This document shows, piece by piece, positions 21,504-31,509 of a stretch of DNA of 64,000 bases. The DNA is from Monodelphis domestica (taxonomy: Eukaryota > Chordata > Mammalia > Didelphimorphia > Didelphidae), in assembly GCF_027887165.1 (NCBI RefSeq), contig NC_077228.1, positions 183,793,643-183,857,642 of the forward strand, given 5' to 3'. The notes under the pieces are model-generated. The model made no database searches and was not told where the DNA came from. It saw nothing but the letters and a program-made list of their open reading frames with translations. Made by a program: the position numbers and the translations under genes. Position 1 is the first letter of the stretch. Each line of letters starts with the position of its first letter.

Positions 21504-22372
21504 TCAAAGATATTTTCTTTTCCCAATTACATGCAATAACAATTTTCAATATGCATTTTCCAAAATTTTAAGATTCAAATTGTCTCCCTCCTTCCCTTCC
21601 CTCCCCCTTCCTGGAGATGGTAATTTGATCTGGGGTGTACATGTATTATCATGTAAAACATACTTCCATGTTGGTCATTATTGCAAGAGAATACTCATAT
21701 AAAACCCCATCCCCCAAATAAGACCACAAATCATGTAAAAATAGTATGCTTTGATCTGAATTCCTACTCCAGTAGTTCTTTCTCTGGAGGTGGATAACAT
21801 TCTTTGTCATAAGTTCTTCAGAACTATTTTGCATCATTGTATTTCTGAAAGTAGCTAAGTCTTTCACAGTTCATCATCATACAATATTGCTATTATTGTG
21901 TACAATGTTCTCCCAGTTTTGCTTATTTCACTCTACAACAGTTCCCACAGATCCTTCCAGCTTTTTTTGAAATTATTTTGTTCATCATTTCTTATAGCAC
22001 AATAGCATCCCATCACCAACATGTACCACAATCCATTCATCCATCCCCCAATTGATGGACATCCCTTCAATTTCCAATTCTTTGCCACCACAAAAAGAGC
22101 CATAAATATTTTTGTACAAGTAGGTCCTTTCCCCCCTTTTTGATCTCTGGTATATAGACCTAGTAGTGGTATTATTGCATCAAAGGTATGCACAGTTTTA
22201 TAGCCCGTTGGGCATAGTTCCAAATTGCCCTCCAGAATGGCTGGATTGGTTTACAACTCCTCCAAAAATACATTAGTGTCTCCATTTTGCCACATCCCCT
22301 TCAACATTTATCATGTTCTTTGATTGTCATGCTGGCCAATCTGACAGGTGTGAAGTATACCTCAGAGTCACA
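21504..22372 (-). mobile_element. L1 3' end copy 2 of a tandem pair
   Basis: A second antisense L1 3' end starts at TTTATTCAAAGATATTTTC. It runs through the 3' UTR into the last part of ORF2, where 22223-21933 retains DAIIPLLGLYTRDQKG and VAKNWKLKGCPSIGGWM. It breaks off at GTGTGAAGTATACCTCAGAG. It abuts copy 1 in the same orientation. Confidence 0.8.
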
Positions 22373-22411
22373 GTATTGGTTTTAAGATGGAAGGTAAGCA
22401 TTAAAAAAAAG
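22366..22411 (+). mobile_element. Family B SINE tail fragment
   Basis: CAGTATTGGTTTTAAGATGGAAGGTAAGC plus an A-run is the 3' tail of family B only. Confidence 0.5.
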
Positions 22412-23013
22412 AGTGCAAGTGCAATTGTAGGACTGAAAGATGGGGCATCCCTAGTTTTGGTTAAAGGTTTTCTTCCTCCCACACATTCACCCTTCTCAAA
22501 CTCAAATGAGCTTGAGAGATTAAAACAGGGCACACGCCTTCATACCTAGAATACTAGAGAGACAGAAAGTCTCTCTGAAGAACTTTAGTATCAGTTGTGA
22601 GATATTGGAGATGCTGGCACAGGCCTGCCTAGCATGGAGCCCCTGCATCAAAGAAGGTGCTGTACTCTCTGAGCAAAGCTTATTCGTAGTAGCACAAAGG
22701 AAATGTGAGTTGCACAAATCTCCATCCTAAATGTTCTAAGGGACTGATCAAGCCTGAACTAATATTGGACTGATCAGTCACAGCTGAACACACTGTACCT
22801 TCATCCCAGCATCACAATGCCATCGGTCCTCTTGGAGTACAAAGGTCAAACAATAATAACAATGACACACAGATAGAGGCGATTATGTGGAAAGCAGAGA
22901 AACCTTAGCCCAGGCTTGATAGCTGTCGTCTAGTATTTGGAAGACTCTTCAGGAAGAGAGATTAGGCTTGCTTGATTTGGCTCCATCAGGCAGAACTAGG
23001 AGCCGTGTCCTGA
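22412..23013. other. Unassigned sequence
   Basis: No gene or repeat recognised. Confidence 0.4.
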
Positions 23014-23090
23014 ACAAAATAAAACACATAGAATTACACATAAAACCAATTATATTAATAATGAGCATTTATAAAGCATCTATTATGTGC
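23014..23090 (+). repeat. Exact 77-bp direct repeat, copy 1
   Basis: These 77 bases are identical to 24059-24135. Copy 2 sits across the junction between a hAT-like relic and an antisense MIR, so it is the original context. Copy 1 has unrelated flanks. Confidence 0.9.
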
Positions 23091-23104
23091 TAGCTTAATG
23101 TAAA

Positions 23105-23275
23105 GAAAAACTTCCTGATAACTAGAACTCTTCCTAAGAAGATTGAGCTACCTCAGAAGGTAGGTAGTGAGCTCCCCTTCCCTGGAGGTTTTCCATCAGA
23201 GGCTGTTAAGGATGTTAATAGAGAGAATTATTTTTTTTGGTACAGATGGTCCTTCTTTGAGATTCCGTGATATTA
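23105..23275 (+). mobile_element. CR1/L3 LINE 3' end
   Basis: ACTTCCTGATAACTAGAACTC, then GAGCTACCTCAGAAGGTAGGTAGTGAGCTCCCC, then TTTGAGATTCCGTGAT is the conserved CR1/L3 3' UTR. Confidence 0.7.
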
Positions 23276-23309
23276 TAGCTTCACCTAACCTATACATCTG
23301 TATCTCAGG

Positions 23310-23715
23310 AGACAAATACTTACTATCAATCATTCAATCAATCAATTACCAAATATTTATCCAGAACATATTATATGCCAGAAGCAGTGTGACTAGGGCC
23401 TTAGGACCAGGAAGATATGTATGTTAATCTGTCTCTGACATATAGTGAGTGACTGTGTGATCTTGGACAAATAGTTTAACCTTTTAGTGCTCTAGGCAAT
23501 GCTCCAAGACTATAAATTTCTGAGAAAGGTTGCAAAGAAAATTTCTTCATCCAGGAGTTCCCTATACCACTGAACTTATAGGTCTATTCCTTATCCTTGT
23601 TTACTACATGCCACGCACTGTGTTAGGTACTCAGGATGCAAAGGCAAACATGAAACAGCCTTTACCCTCCATGAGCTTACATCCTCTCTGGAGAAACAAC
23701 ATATACATCTATAAC
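23310..23715 (-). mobile_element. L2 3' end, antisense, split by a SINE
   Basis: CCAAATATTTATCCAGAACATATTATATGCC and later TTTACTACATGCCACGCACTGTGTTAGG, CCTTTACCCTCCATGAGC are antisense L2. A plus-strand SINE (23390-23590) lies between them. Confidence 0.55.
23390..23590 (+). mobile_element. Marsupial tRNA-headed SINE (family C)
   Basis: GTGTGATCTTGGACAAATAG, GCTCTAGGCAATGCTCCAAGAC and the tail CAGGAGTTCCCTATACCACTGAA define the family also seen at 30.1, 57.4 and 57.9 kb. Confidence 0.65.
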
Positions 23716-24058
23716 TACGTAATGGGTGTTGTTGGGAATTTCAACTGCTGTGGAAAATACCAGGAGCTGGGCTCTGTCCAATGATACATTTCCCTTGGTC
23801 CTTCCCAGTGGGCTTCATGGGCTGACTCTGCTGAAATATTTGGTGCTTTGGGTCAATACATCAAGTCTTGAAGGGTCTCTTTGTTCCTGACATGGCTGCT
23901 TCAGAAAGGACTGGCCACTGAGCCAGGAAGAGATTCTCACTGAGCAGATCCAAAAGATAAGTGATCTTGGCCTCTAGATCTGGGATTCTTAACTGTTTTT
24001 GTCTCATGGACCTCTTTGTCAGTCTGGCAAAATCTGTGGACACCTTCTTGGTTTTAAC

Positions 24059-24135
24059 ACAAAATAAAACACATAGAATTACACATAAAACCAATTATAT
24101 TAATAATGAGCATTTATAAAGCATCTATTATGTGC
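24059..24135 (+). repeat. Exact 77-bp direct repeat, copy 2
   Basis: Identical to 23014-23090. It includes ACAAAATAAAACACATAG from the hAT-like relic and GAGCATTTATAAAGCATC from the MIR. Confidence 0.9.
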
Positions 24136-24355
24136 CAGGCACTGTGAAAAATGCTATACAAATATTATCTCATTTGATCCTCACAACAACCCTGTGAGAT
24201 ATGTGCCATCATTGTCCCCATTTTACAGTTGAAGAAACTAAGGCAAATGGCTGTGAAGTGACTTGACCAAGGGCACCTAATTAGTGTCTGAGGTTGAACT
24301 CAAGTCTTCTTGACTCCACACCCAGAGATCCATCCACTGTTTCATCTATTGTCTA
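24098..24355 (-). mobile_element. MIR SINE, antisense, nearly full length
   Basis: ATCTCATTTGATCCTCACAACAACCCTGTGAG and CCCATTTTACAGTTGAAGAAACTAAGG are the MIR core on the minus strand. Confidence 0.8.
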
Positions 24356-24530
24356 ATTATATTAAAATTTAATTAATCAAAATACTTAAAAAATTTATAA
24401 CCCAATTTAAGAACTCTTGCTCTAAGAACAACAATAGCTGAAAATAATCCAGGTGAGTGATGTTGAGAACCTGTACTAGAGGTGTATGATGACCATATAA
24501 GAAGAAAGGGATCAGTCAGGGAAGGGAGAA

Positions 24531-24690
24531 GCAGTTAGGCAGCACAGTAGATAGAATGCCAAGGAGGACCTGCATTCAAATTTGACCTGAGATGCTTCCT
24601 AGCTTCCCAGCAGGTTAACCCCAATTCCCTACCTCTTGCCACTCTTCTGTCTTAGAATCCAATACCGAGACAGAAGACAGAGGTTTAAAA
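24531..24690 (+). mobile_element. Family B SINE
   Basis: GCAGTTAGGCAGCACAGTAGATAG through TCTTAGAATCCAATACCGAGAC and an A-rich tail. Confidence 0.65.
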
Positions 24691-24744
24691 AAGAAGAAAG
24701 AAGGAGAAGAGAGGAAATAGATACCAAAAGTGGTGTGTAGATAG

Positions 24745-25800
24745 AATTGGCAACTTTTTTTTTAATTCATGTCTACTATGTGTCTAGTACTTCCCTAGAT
24801 TCTGTGAGGGATATACAAGAGATCCAAGACTTGGTTTTGACTTGCCAGAAAGTTTACAGTCTACTAGAGAGACAAAACACACACACACACATACATACAC
24901 ACACACAGGGAAATGTTAGTATACAATTGAGTTCTCCATTGTATGATGATAACTGAGTGCAACATGAAGGAATACAGCAAAGTGAGAGGTTCATGTGGGA
25001 TGGCAGTGTTGGGTAAGACTTCATGCAAGATGGAAAATTGGAAGTAGGCCTTGAAGGTAGTGCAAGATGTAGGTAAGTGGAGGGACTTAATGAAGGGTTG
25101 ATTAATTAATTAATTAAAAATATTTTATTTTTCCCCAATTGTATGTAAAAACAATTTTTAATATTCTTTTATAAAATCCATTTTGAGTTTCAATTCTCTC
25201 CCTCCATTCTTTTCCCCATCCCCAAGATTATAAACAATTTGATATATTATATATGTGCAATCTTGCAAAACATATTTCCATATGAATCATGTTGTGAAAG
25301 AAAACACAGACCCAAGGAAAAAAAATCAATGAAAAAAGTATTCTTCAATCTGCATTCATATTCCATTAGTTCTTTATCTGGAAGTGGATAGCATTTTTCA
25401 TCATGAATTCTTTGGAACTGTCTTGGATTGCTGTATTGCTGAGATTAGCTAAGTCTTTTGCAGTTGATCATCGTAGTATATTGCTATTACTGTGTACAAT
25501 GTTCTCCTGGTTCTGTTCACTTCACTTTGTATCAGTTCATATAAACCTTTCCAGGTTTTTTGTGCAAGGCTTTTTAAAACAAAGCTATAGTGTGAGGCAA
25601 ATGATACTTTGGGGAGATTAGTCTGGGAGTTAGTGTGCAAGATAAATAATGAGGAAGAGACTAGAGATAGGAATATTGGGTATTAGCCTGTACCAGCATA
25701 CCAGATATGAAGTGATGAGGAGCTCATTAGGGTGGCAGAAGTAGAAATGAAGAGAAGAAATATTTTTAAAGAAAAATATTCGAGGACTTCTAGACAGATT
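24745..25800 (-). mobile_element. L2 LINE, antisense, split by an L1 3' end
   Basis: Antisense L2 begins at 24745 (CATGTCTACTATGTGTCTAGTAC). It contains a CA-rich run at 24878-24905, continues to 25090 and resumes at 25575-25800 (AGATTAGTCTGGGAGTTAG). The L1 piece occupies 25095-25572. Confidence 0.55.
25095..25572 (-). mobile_element. L1 3' UTR fragment
   Basis: A TTAA-repeat tail followed by TATTTTATTTTTCCCCAATTG and TTTCTGGTTCTG-type 3' UTR text matches 21019-21503 and 21504-21960. Confidence 0.75.
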
Positions 25801-26249
25801 GACTAGAGGGGATAAAGGAAAGGGATATCCATATCTGCATAGAGCTATATCTATATTTATCTGATAAATAGTGATGTTTGTTTTTTCCTAATGTGTTTAC
25901 ATCTACTAGTTGTTTGGAATATACAATTAATTCAAAGCAATAGTGTTTAATAAAAAACATTGTAAAAAAAACTAGCAATAAAGCATTTCCCTCACAAAAC
26001 TGGGGGATACTTTCTCAACTGTACTCACTGTTAGTAACAGGAATCAATACATCTAAGGAATAGATATAACGCTGGGCATATGTGTGGAAGGGTAACACAC
26101 CTCCAACATGATAAAACTGCCAATGTTCTCTAATAACATAGTGACATGTTTATTAACTGAAAGGAAATGCTCAGGGTATTCCCCTTTCCTGAGTCCTTTG
26201 GTTCTAGGATGTCAGTAAAAGTTTCATAGCAGGAAACTAAATGCTAGAC
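25801..26249. other. Unassigned AT-rich sequence
   Basis: No gene or repeat recognised. Confidence 0.4.
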
Positions 26250-26770
26250 TCAAAGTTCTAGGGTCATAGATTTAGAACTAAGAGGGAGCTTATAGGTCTG
26301 TGATGGTGGACCTATGGCACATGTGCCAAAGATGGCATGCAGAGACCTCTCTGTGGGCATGTGTTAGTTACTAGAAAGGCAAGAGGGACACAGACAGAGC
26401 TGCTCCCTTGCCCCTCTTCACTATGCCTCCCTGCCCCTCTGCCCTGCAGCCCGATGGAAGTGCTTACTCCCTCCTCTGAGTGGAGTGCCTGGACCACTCC
26501 CTTCTTTTTCTCCCTCCCCTGTTTAGGGAGGGCATGACCCTTGGTCTCTGCAGGCAAAGCACATGGTCTCTAAAAGGTTCACCATCACTGTTATAGGTCA
26601 TCTAGTCTACATTCCCCTCTCATATTTTATAGTTAAGAGAAGTATGATCCAGAGAGAAGTAACTTGTTCAAGATTATATATGGTAATAAGAAACTGAGCT
26701 GTGATTCATATCTAGAGGTTCTAATTCCAAATCCAAGGTACTTTCCACTCTACTATACTGCCTTTCTAAC
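26250..26770 (-). mobile_element. Antisense MIR-type SINE split by a hAT transposon
   Basis: AGGGTCATAGATTTAGAACTAAGAGGGAGC continues after the insertion as CATCTAGTCTACATTCCCCTC and GAAGTAACTTGTTCAAGATTAT. Together they make one antisense SINE. Confidence 0.65.
26298..26590. mobile_element. Non-autonomous hAT DNA transposon (OposCharlie-like), complete ends
   Basis: The 293-bp element has terminal inverted repeats CTGTGATGGTGGACC (left) and the complement of GGTTCACCATCACTG (right), 13 of 15 bases matching. It is flanked by a perfect 8-bp target duplication TTATAGGT (26290-26297 and 26591-26598), the length typical of hAT. The sequence just inside (CTATGGCACATGTGCCA) is palindromic and recurs at 46.96 kb. 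It codes for nothing recognisable, so it depended on a transposase from elsewhere. Confidence 0.85.
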
Positions 26771-26784
26771 TTAGGAAGTCAGTT

Positions 26785-27027
26785 CAATAGTTTTTCATTG
26801 GTCTTGGGCTCTGGTGACCCTGTTTGGGGTTGTTTGCAAAAAAATATTAAAGTGGCTTACCATTCCTTTTTCCAGTTTCTTTTCCAGATGAAGAAACTGA
26901 GGTAAATAGTATTAAGTGACTTGTCCAGGGCCACACAACTAGTAAGTGTCTGAGGATGATTCAAAATCATGAAGGTTAGTCTGTCTGATTCCAGAGCTGG
27001 TGTTCTATCCACTATGCCATCTAGCTC
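26785..27027 (-). mobile_element. Family A SINE
   Basis: GACCCTGTTTGGGGTTGTTTGCAAA through CAGGGCCACACAACTAGTAAG to TATCCACTATGCCATCTAGCT shows an antisense copy. Confidence 0.75.
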
Positions 27028-27148
27028 AGGGAGATCTGAGTTCAAATCTTGTCTTACTAGCTGTGAGGGCCTGGGTAATTTGTTTCATATTCCTAAGCCC
27101 GAGTTTCTTCTTTGGTAAAATAAGCATAATAATAGCATGTAAGTTGTC
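27028..27148 (+). mobile_element. MIR-like SINE fragment
   Basis: GATCTGAGTTCAAATCTTGTC and CTGTGAGGGCCTGGGTAATTTG, then TTGGTAAAATAAGCATAATAAT, look like an old MIR. Confidence 0.5.
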
Positions 27149-27220
27149 ATATATATATATATATATATATATATATCTATGCACAGATATGTGTATATAG
27201 GTACAGATATATGTGTATAT
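27149..27220. repeat. AT-rich simple repeat
   Basis: A (TA)n run at 27151-27176 followed by imperfect TATG/TGTA repeats. Confidence 0.9.
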
Positions 27221-27299
27221 ATGTGTGTCTATATTACAGGGGTTTCCTGGAACCAGCTTGAACCAGCACTCAAGAGATGATTGTTAAATTTTATAAGCA

Positions 27300-27545
27300 T
27301 TTATACCTTAGAAATCTGAGATGTGGGTTGAATTTCTGTTTTTTTCTCTTAGTAGCCACATGACCTTAGGCAAATCACCTCACTTGTCTTGTGTATATAC
27401 TTTCATTCAATATATAGTAAATGCTTTATACTTAGTATATACTTATATACAATGTATTTAGTTTTATAAAATGAGGTTGGACTCATTGACCTCTAAAATC
27501 CTTTCTGCTTCTAATCCATGATTTCACAATCATGGTATTATGATC
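27300..27545 (+). mobile_element. Old SINE with an AT-rich insertion
   Basis: CACATGACCTTAGGCAAATCACC and AAAATGAGGTTGGACTCATTGACCTCTAAAATCC belong to one MIR/MAR-type SINE. The AT-rich stretch 27390-27465 lies between them. Confidence 0.5.
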
Positions 27546-27809
27546 AAATGAATTGATTTCATTAAAATACTTTTTAAACATTAAAGCATTATTCAGGGTG
27601 TCTCAGTTGTAAAAGACTTGGGACATCCTATAACGATGTTAAATATGAGTACTTTGATGATAGTGGTGTGAAATGATGATTAATTATTGATACAATATTA
27701 ATAGTAAATTATTAATCCACAATTACATGCTTAACTCAAATAGAATCAAATATAAGTTATATATCTATGCAGGAGACTACCTTTTCCCAAATAGGGAATC
27801 ACATTATTT
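27546..27809. other. Unassigned AT-rich sequence
   Basis: No gene or repeat recognised. Confidence 0.35.
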
Positions 27810-27965
27810 ATTGTTCAGTCTTCTCAATCATTTCTGGCTCTTCCTGACTCCTTTTGTGGTTTTCTTGGCAAAGATACTGGAGTGACTTGTTATTTCCTTC
27901 TCCAGTTCATTTTACAGATGAGGAAACTGAGGCAAATAGGATTGTTGATGTTAAGTGACATCACG
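27810..27965 (-). mobile_element. Family A SINE, 5'-truncated
   Basis: TTATTGTTCAGTC, TTTTCTTGGCAAAGATACTGGAG and CATTTTACAGATGAGGAAACTGAGG. The tRNA head is missing. Confidence 0.75.
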
Positions 27966-28006
27966 GTATACCTTAGGCAAAACGGTTCTGAGATGTAGGA
28001 CCTTCA

Positions 28007-28255
28007 ATGAGTCAGTCAACAAGCATTTATTAAACGTTGGGGACACAAGGAGAAAGAATGAAACAATCCTTACCCTGAAGGGGCTTACATTCTAATGGAA
28101 GGCCATTTCCTAGTCTAAGTCCCTCATTTTAAAGTTGAGGAAACTCTGGCTCAGAGGTGAAAGTGGAATCTGATAAAATGTAAGCTCTCAAGGGCAGGGA
28201 CTGGTGTATGTTTGACTTAGTAAGTGCTTAATAGATCTTGTTGACTAATTGGCTG
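28007..28255. mobile_element. L2 remnants in both orientations
   Basis: An antisense L2 3' end is at 28010-28103 (CAACAAGCATTTATTAAACG). A MIR-like patch is at 28104-28170. A plus-strand L2 3' end is at 28178-28255 (AGCTCTCAAGGGCAGGGACTGG, TAAGTGCTTAATAGATC). Confidence 0.6.
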
Positions 28256-28504
28256 ATCTAGGTTGACTGAATCTCCAGCAAATGGTACATGATGCTCTGA
28301 GGACAAGGGCTTTATGTTTTCAGATAGAAGGTTCAGATTTGGGGACCTCATTTAGGCCTCTCTATAAGGTGAGGGTGTCACCCAATACTTTTTCATTCCC
28401 TCCTGTGGTCTGCTAGGTGATCTTGTGGGCAAGTCAACATAACCCCAACTCAACTACCACCATGACCTTTTGCTCATGCTTAAATATTGACAAAGTCTTT
28501 TAAG

Positions 28505-28690
28505 CTCACTATTTCTTTAAATATTCTCAATACTCTTGTGAATGACAGATATTATTATTTCCATTTTATAGATTAGGAGACTGAGGCTCAGAAATGGAAG
28601 GTAATCTGTCCTATAAATGTCAGAGGTGGGATTGAAATTTATGTTTCTTCAAAAACAAAGTCCATGTTCTTCCCTATACCATGCTTACTT
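28505..28690 (-). mobile_element. MIR SINE, antisense
   Basis: TTTCCATTTTATAGATTAGGAGACTGAGGCTCAGA is the MIR core. Confidence 0.75.
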
Positions 28691-28740
28691 CATTGGGAAT
28701 GGAGTGGATTTGTACAAAGTAGTTAAAAGGGCTACAGCTA

Positions 28741-28830
28741 AGGGTAGATGGGTAGCACAGTCAGTGGGTTTGCCTAGCCCTTGCCCTTTTTTCTTAGAGT
28801 TGCTACCAGGACAGAAAGTAAAGGGTTAAA
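28741..28830 (+). mobile_element. Family B SINE with internal deletion
   Basis: The head GGTAGATGGGTAGCACAG jumps directly to the tail TTGCCTAGCCCTTGCCC and GAAAGTAAAGGGTT. Confidence 0.6.
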
Positions 28831-29119
28831 AAAATTAAAAAAAAGAGTTTAGGGCTAAGTTTTCTTGGGTTATCTTCTTATGATTCATGTCCCTTTTGGG
28901 AAGACTAAACTGCATTGTTAGTAGTAGTTTTTAAGAGGATAGTTTCATTTCTTGTTCCCTTTGTATAGTTTTCTGCTTGTACTTATGCTCCTTTAACAAT
29001 CTGAGCCTTTGACCATTTGGAAAGCAATAAATTTCATTACATGCATGAGTTGCCAACCAACCAACTAAGCAGAGATTAATTTGTAAAGCTCACTTCTCTT
29101 TGTGTAATCAACTCTTGGA

Positions 29120-29260
29120 GAAGAGGGAAGCCAAAGGAGCTTGAATTATAATCCTAGCTCTGCCATTGGCTATGATACTTTGGGCAAACTGTCTCCTTTC
29201 TTTGGATCTCAGTTTCTCCATTTGTTAAATGAGATGATAGGATTAGGGGATCTCTCAAGG
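29120..29260 (+). mobile_element. MIR-type SINE
   Basis: ATCCTAGCTCTGCCATTGGC, TCAGTTTCTCCATTTGTTAAATGAGATGATAGG. Confidence 0.6.
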
Positions 29261-29261
29261 C

Positions 29262-29432
29262 AGCAGTAGGTGGCACATTATATAGAGTGCCAGATTTGGA
29301 GTTAGGAGGAATTGGATTCAAATCTAGCCTCAGATACTTTCCATTTGTGTGACCCTGGGCAAGTGCCTTCACTCCAATTGCCTAGCCCTTGTCCTTCTGC
29401 CTTGGAGTTATTATGACAGACAATTAGGGTTT
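29262..29432 (+). mobile_element. Family B SINE, left arm of an inverted pair
   Basis: AGCAGTAGGTGGCACATTATATAG through CTTCTGCCTTGGAGTTATTATG to an A/T tail. An antisense copy follows 24 bp away. Confidence 0.75.
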
Positions 29433-29455
29433 AAATTTTTTTCTATTAGTTTTTT

Positions 29456-29590
29456 AAAACAGCCTTTACCTTCCATCTTAGAATCAATGCTTTGTATTGG
29501 TTTCAAGGCAGAAGAGCAGTAAAGTAAAAAAAAATGGGGGTTGAGTGACTTGCCCAGGGTCACACAGCTGGGAAGTATCCGAGGCCAGAC
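29456..29590 (-). mobile_element. Family B SINE, right arm of an inverted pair
   Basis: CCTTTACCTTCCATCTTAGAATC and GACTTGCCCAGGGTCACACAGCTGGG read antisense. The head is missing. Confidence 0.75.
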
Positions 29591-29756
29591 TTTTCCATCA
29601 ATTTTAAGTCCTTTGATCTCCGTGATTTCAGAATAATGACTAAAGTGCTAGACTTGATTTAGGAAGAACTGATTCATGCAGAATCATGCCTCAAACCTTT
29701 ACTAACTGTATGACCCTTGCCTCTCTGACCCTCTTTTTCCTTGCATAAAATGGCAT

Positions 29757-29982
29757 CTAGTTGACTTAGTGGATAGAGGGAGGAGCCTGGAGTCAGGAAG
29801 ACCTGAGTTCAGTTTTAGCCTCAGAAACTGCCTAGTTGTGTGACCCTGGACAAGTCACTTAACCATATTTTCCTCAGTTTTCTCATGTGTAAAATGAGCA
29901 GGATAAGAAAAGGGCAAACCACTCCATCATCTTTGCCAAGAATACCCTAAATGGGTCATGCAGTCAGACATGAGTGAACAAC
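29757..29982 (+). mobile_element. Family A SINE with a perfect 10-bp target duplication
   Basis: A full copy is flanked by AAAATGGCAT at 29747-29756 and 29983-29992. The tail ends GAGTGAACAAC. The flank on the left belongs to an older MIR-type SINE (29635-29746), which this copy split. Confidence 0.85.
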
Positions 29983-30094
29983 AAAATGGCATTTACCTTG
30001 GAATTTTTTGGTAAGGCTTAAATGAGAGAATGTAGTTAAAGTACTTTGCAAATCTTAAAACCTACCAAAGTGTGAATTGTTGCTTTTAAAAGTT

Positions 30095-30290
30095 AGAGAG
30101 GCAGCATGAAACAGAGTGGATGGAGAAATGATTTTGATGTCATGAGAACCTTGTTTCAAATCCTGCCTTTGCTGTGTGACCCTGGGCAAATCCTTTAAAT
30201 TCTCAGGTCCCAGGCAATTTTCTAAGACTAAAAGTTTCCAAGAAGATGCCATCTGCATTGGCAGAAGGAATTTCCTTTCTAGGGAGCTCT
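30095..30290 (+). mobile_element. Family C SINE
   Basis: GAGGCAGCATGAAACAGAGTGG, CTGTGTGACCCTGGGCAAATCC, CCCAGGCAATTTTCTAAGAC and a tail with CATCTGCATTGGCAGAAGG. Confidence 0.7.
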
Positions 30291-30479
30291 GAACACCCAG
30301 TTGAAATCATGGCCCCAGTACAATATGAAACATTAACTTCCCATTATTTCCCTGTTCTCCTCTATTATATTACTATACCCAGGAATCAAGTATTAAGGAA
30401 CTGATATGAGCATTTGCCCAATTACCTTCCTCCTCACTTTTAGCAACTTGGTTTTCAAGCATGGGATTTCTCCAGACCA

Positions 30480-30655
30480 TGTAGTAGAAAGAGGATCTGT
30501 TTGAGAGTCAGAGGAGATGAGTTCAAACTTTGGCTCCACTGTGTCCTATTTCCATAACTTTGCATGAAACACCTGCCTTCTCTGCACCTCAGTTTCCCCC
30601 TCCTTACAGTGAAGGGAGCTAGATCAGACCATCTCTGAGGTCCTTCTTATTCTCA
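30480..30655 (+). mobile_element. MIR/MAR-type SINE
   Basis: TAGTAGAAAGAGGATCTG, GCACCTCAGTTTCCCCCTCC, GACCATCTCTGAGGTCC. Confidence 0.6.
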
Positions 30656-30869
30656 AAACATGAGCCCATGACTAATAGGTGGAAGAGACTTTTACTCTAA
30701 AAAGGTCCATTTCTTCAAGGTGTCATCCATGTTTCTGAAATGTTGCTGAGTGGCAAATATACAAGCAAAAGTCATTAGTGCAGGGGGGAATGGGGAATAA
30801 GTACAGGTGCCATTGCCACTTCATAGAAATCATTTCTTTCTCCACTTACAGAATCCACTATTTCACTAC

Positions 30870-31205
30870 CTCTCTCCTTGCAGCTGCATCCAGTGGGCAG
30901 AAGTTCTGGGACCTGATAAAGATTTATATGGTTTAACTTTTCTCCCTGAGCCTCTGAAGATCAACCATGGAGGTCATTTTTCTGGCCAATTTGCTCACAA
31001 GCTGGCTCTCCTGGGACTTCTTCACCAGCTGAGGTTGGTGATTCCTGGATGGTTTCTATTGGCCAAAGGCAGCAGGAATTTGAGCTTTGCCAACAGCAAA
31101 GTAGAACTGGCTGTCCAAGGCTTGCTCTAATCCAGCATTGGAAACACTTTCCATGCCGACCTCTGGAGGTTTGTTCACCACAAACATCGTCATTGCATTG
31201 AGACA
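30870..31205 (-). pseudogene. Possible processed pseudogene fragment, gene not recognised
   Basis: On the minus strand from about 31195, one frame reads MTMFVVNKPPEVGMESVSNA and continues for about 45 codons to a stop. The same frame then stays open (PSRNHQPQLVKKSQESQLVS and on). The codon-like text is surrounded by non-repetitive DNA, with no splice sites seen. It could be a decayed retrocopy or chance. No protein family was recognised. Confidence 0.25.
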
Positions 31206-31509
31206 CCCCCACCAGGAAAGGAAAAAACCCATTTTATCCTACGGGGGAGGAAACTCAAGAAAATGAGAGTCAGGAGGAAATGCATCAGGGATGCTCCTTG
31301 AAAAAAGGTCAAATCAAATAGGACAAAATTAGATTCCACTCTAGGCTCGCTTATTCCAGTCTGGTGGACCCAGAGGACAGGGTTCTTTGCAATGAACGAC
31401 GTTAAAGAAAAAAAAAACAACCACACATCTTATTTTCCCTAATGAAACTACCCCCAATTTATTTATCCAAATAGTAACATTTTCCTGATATTGATGCCAT
31501 GAGTCATAG

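Larger units (their letters stand above)
23985..24425. mobile_element. hAT-like relic with TIR-like ends, split by a MIR
   Basis: The left end is GGGATTCTTAACTG. The right end is AATTTAAGAACTCTTGCTCTAAG, whose complement begins CTTAGAGCAAGAGTTCTTAA. Internal text GTCTCATGGACCTCTTTGTCAGTCTGG and AAAATAAAACACATAG recurs in other copies. An antisense MIR (24098-24355) interrupts it. Confidence 0.55.
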
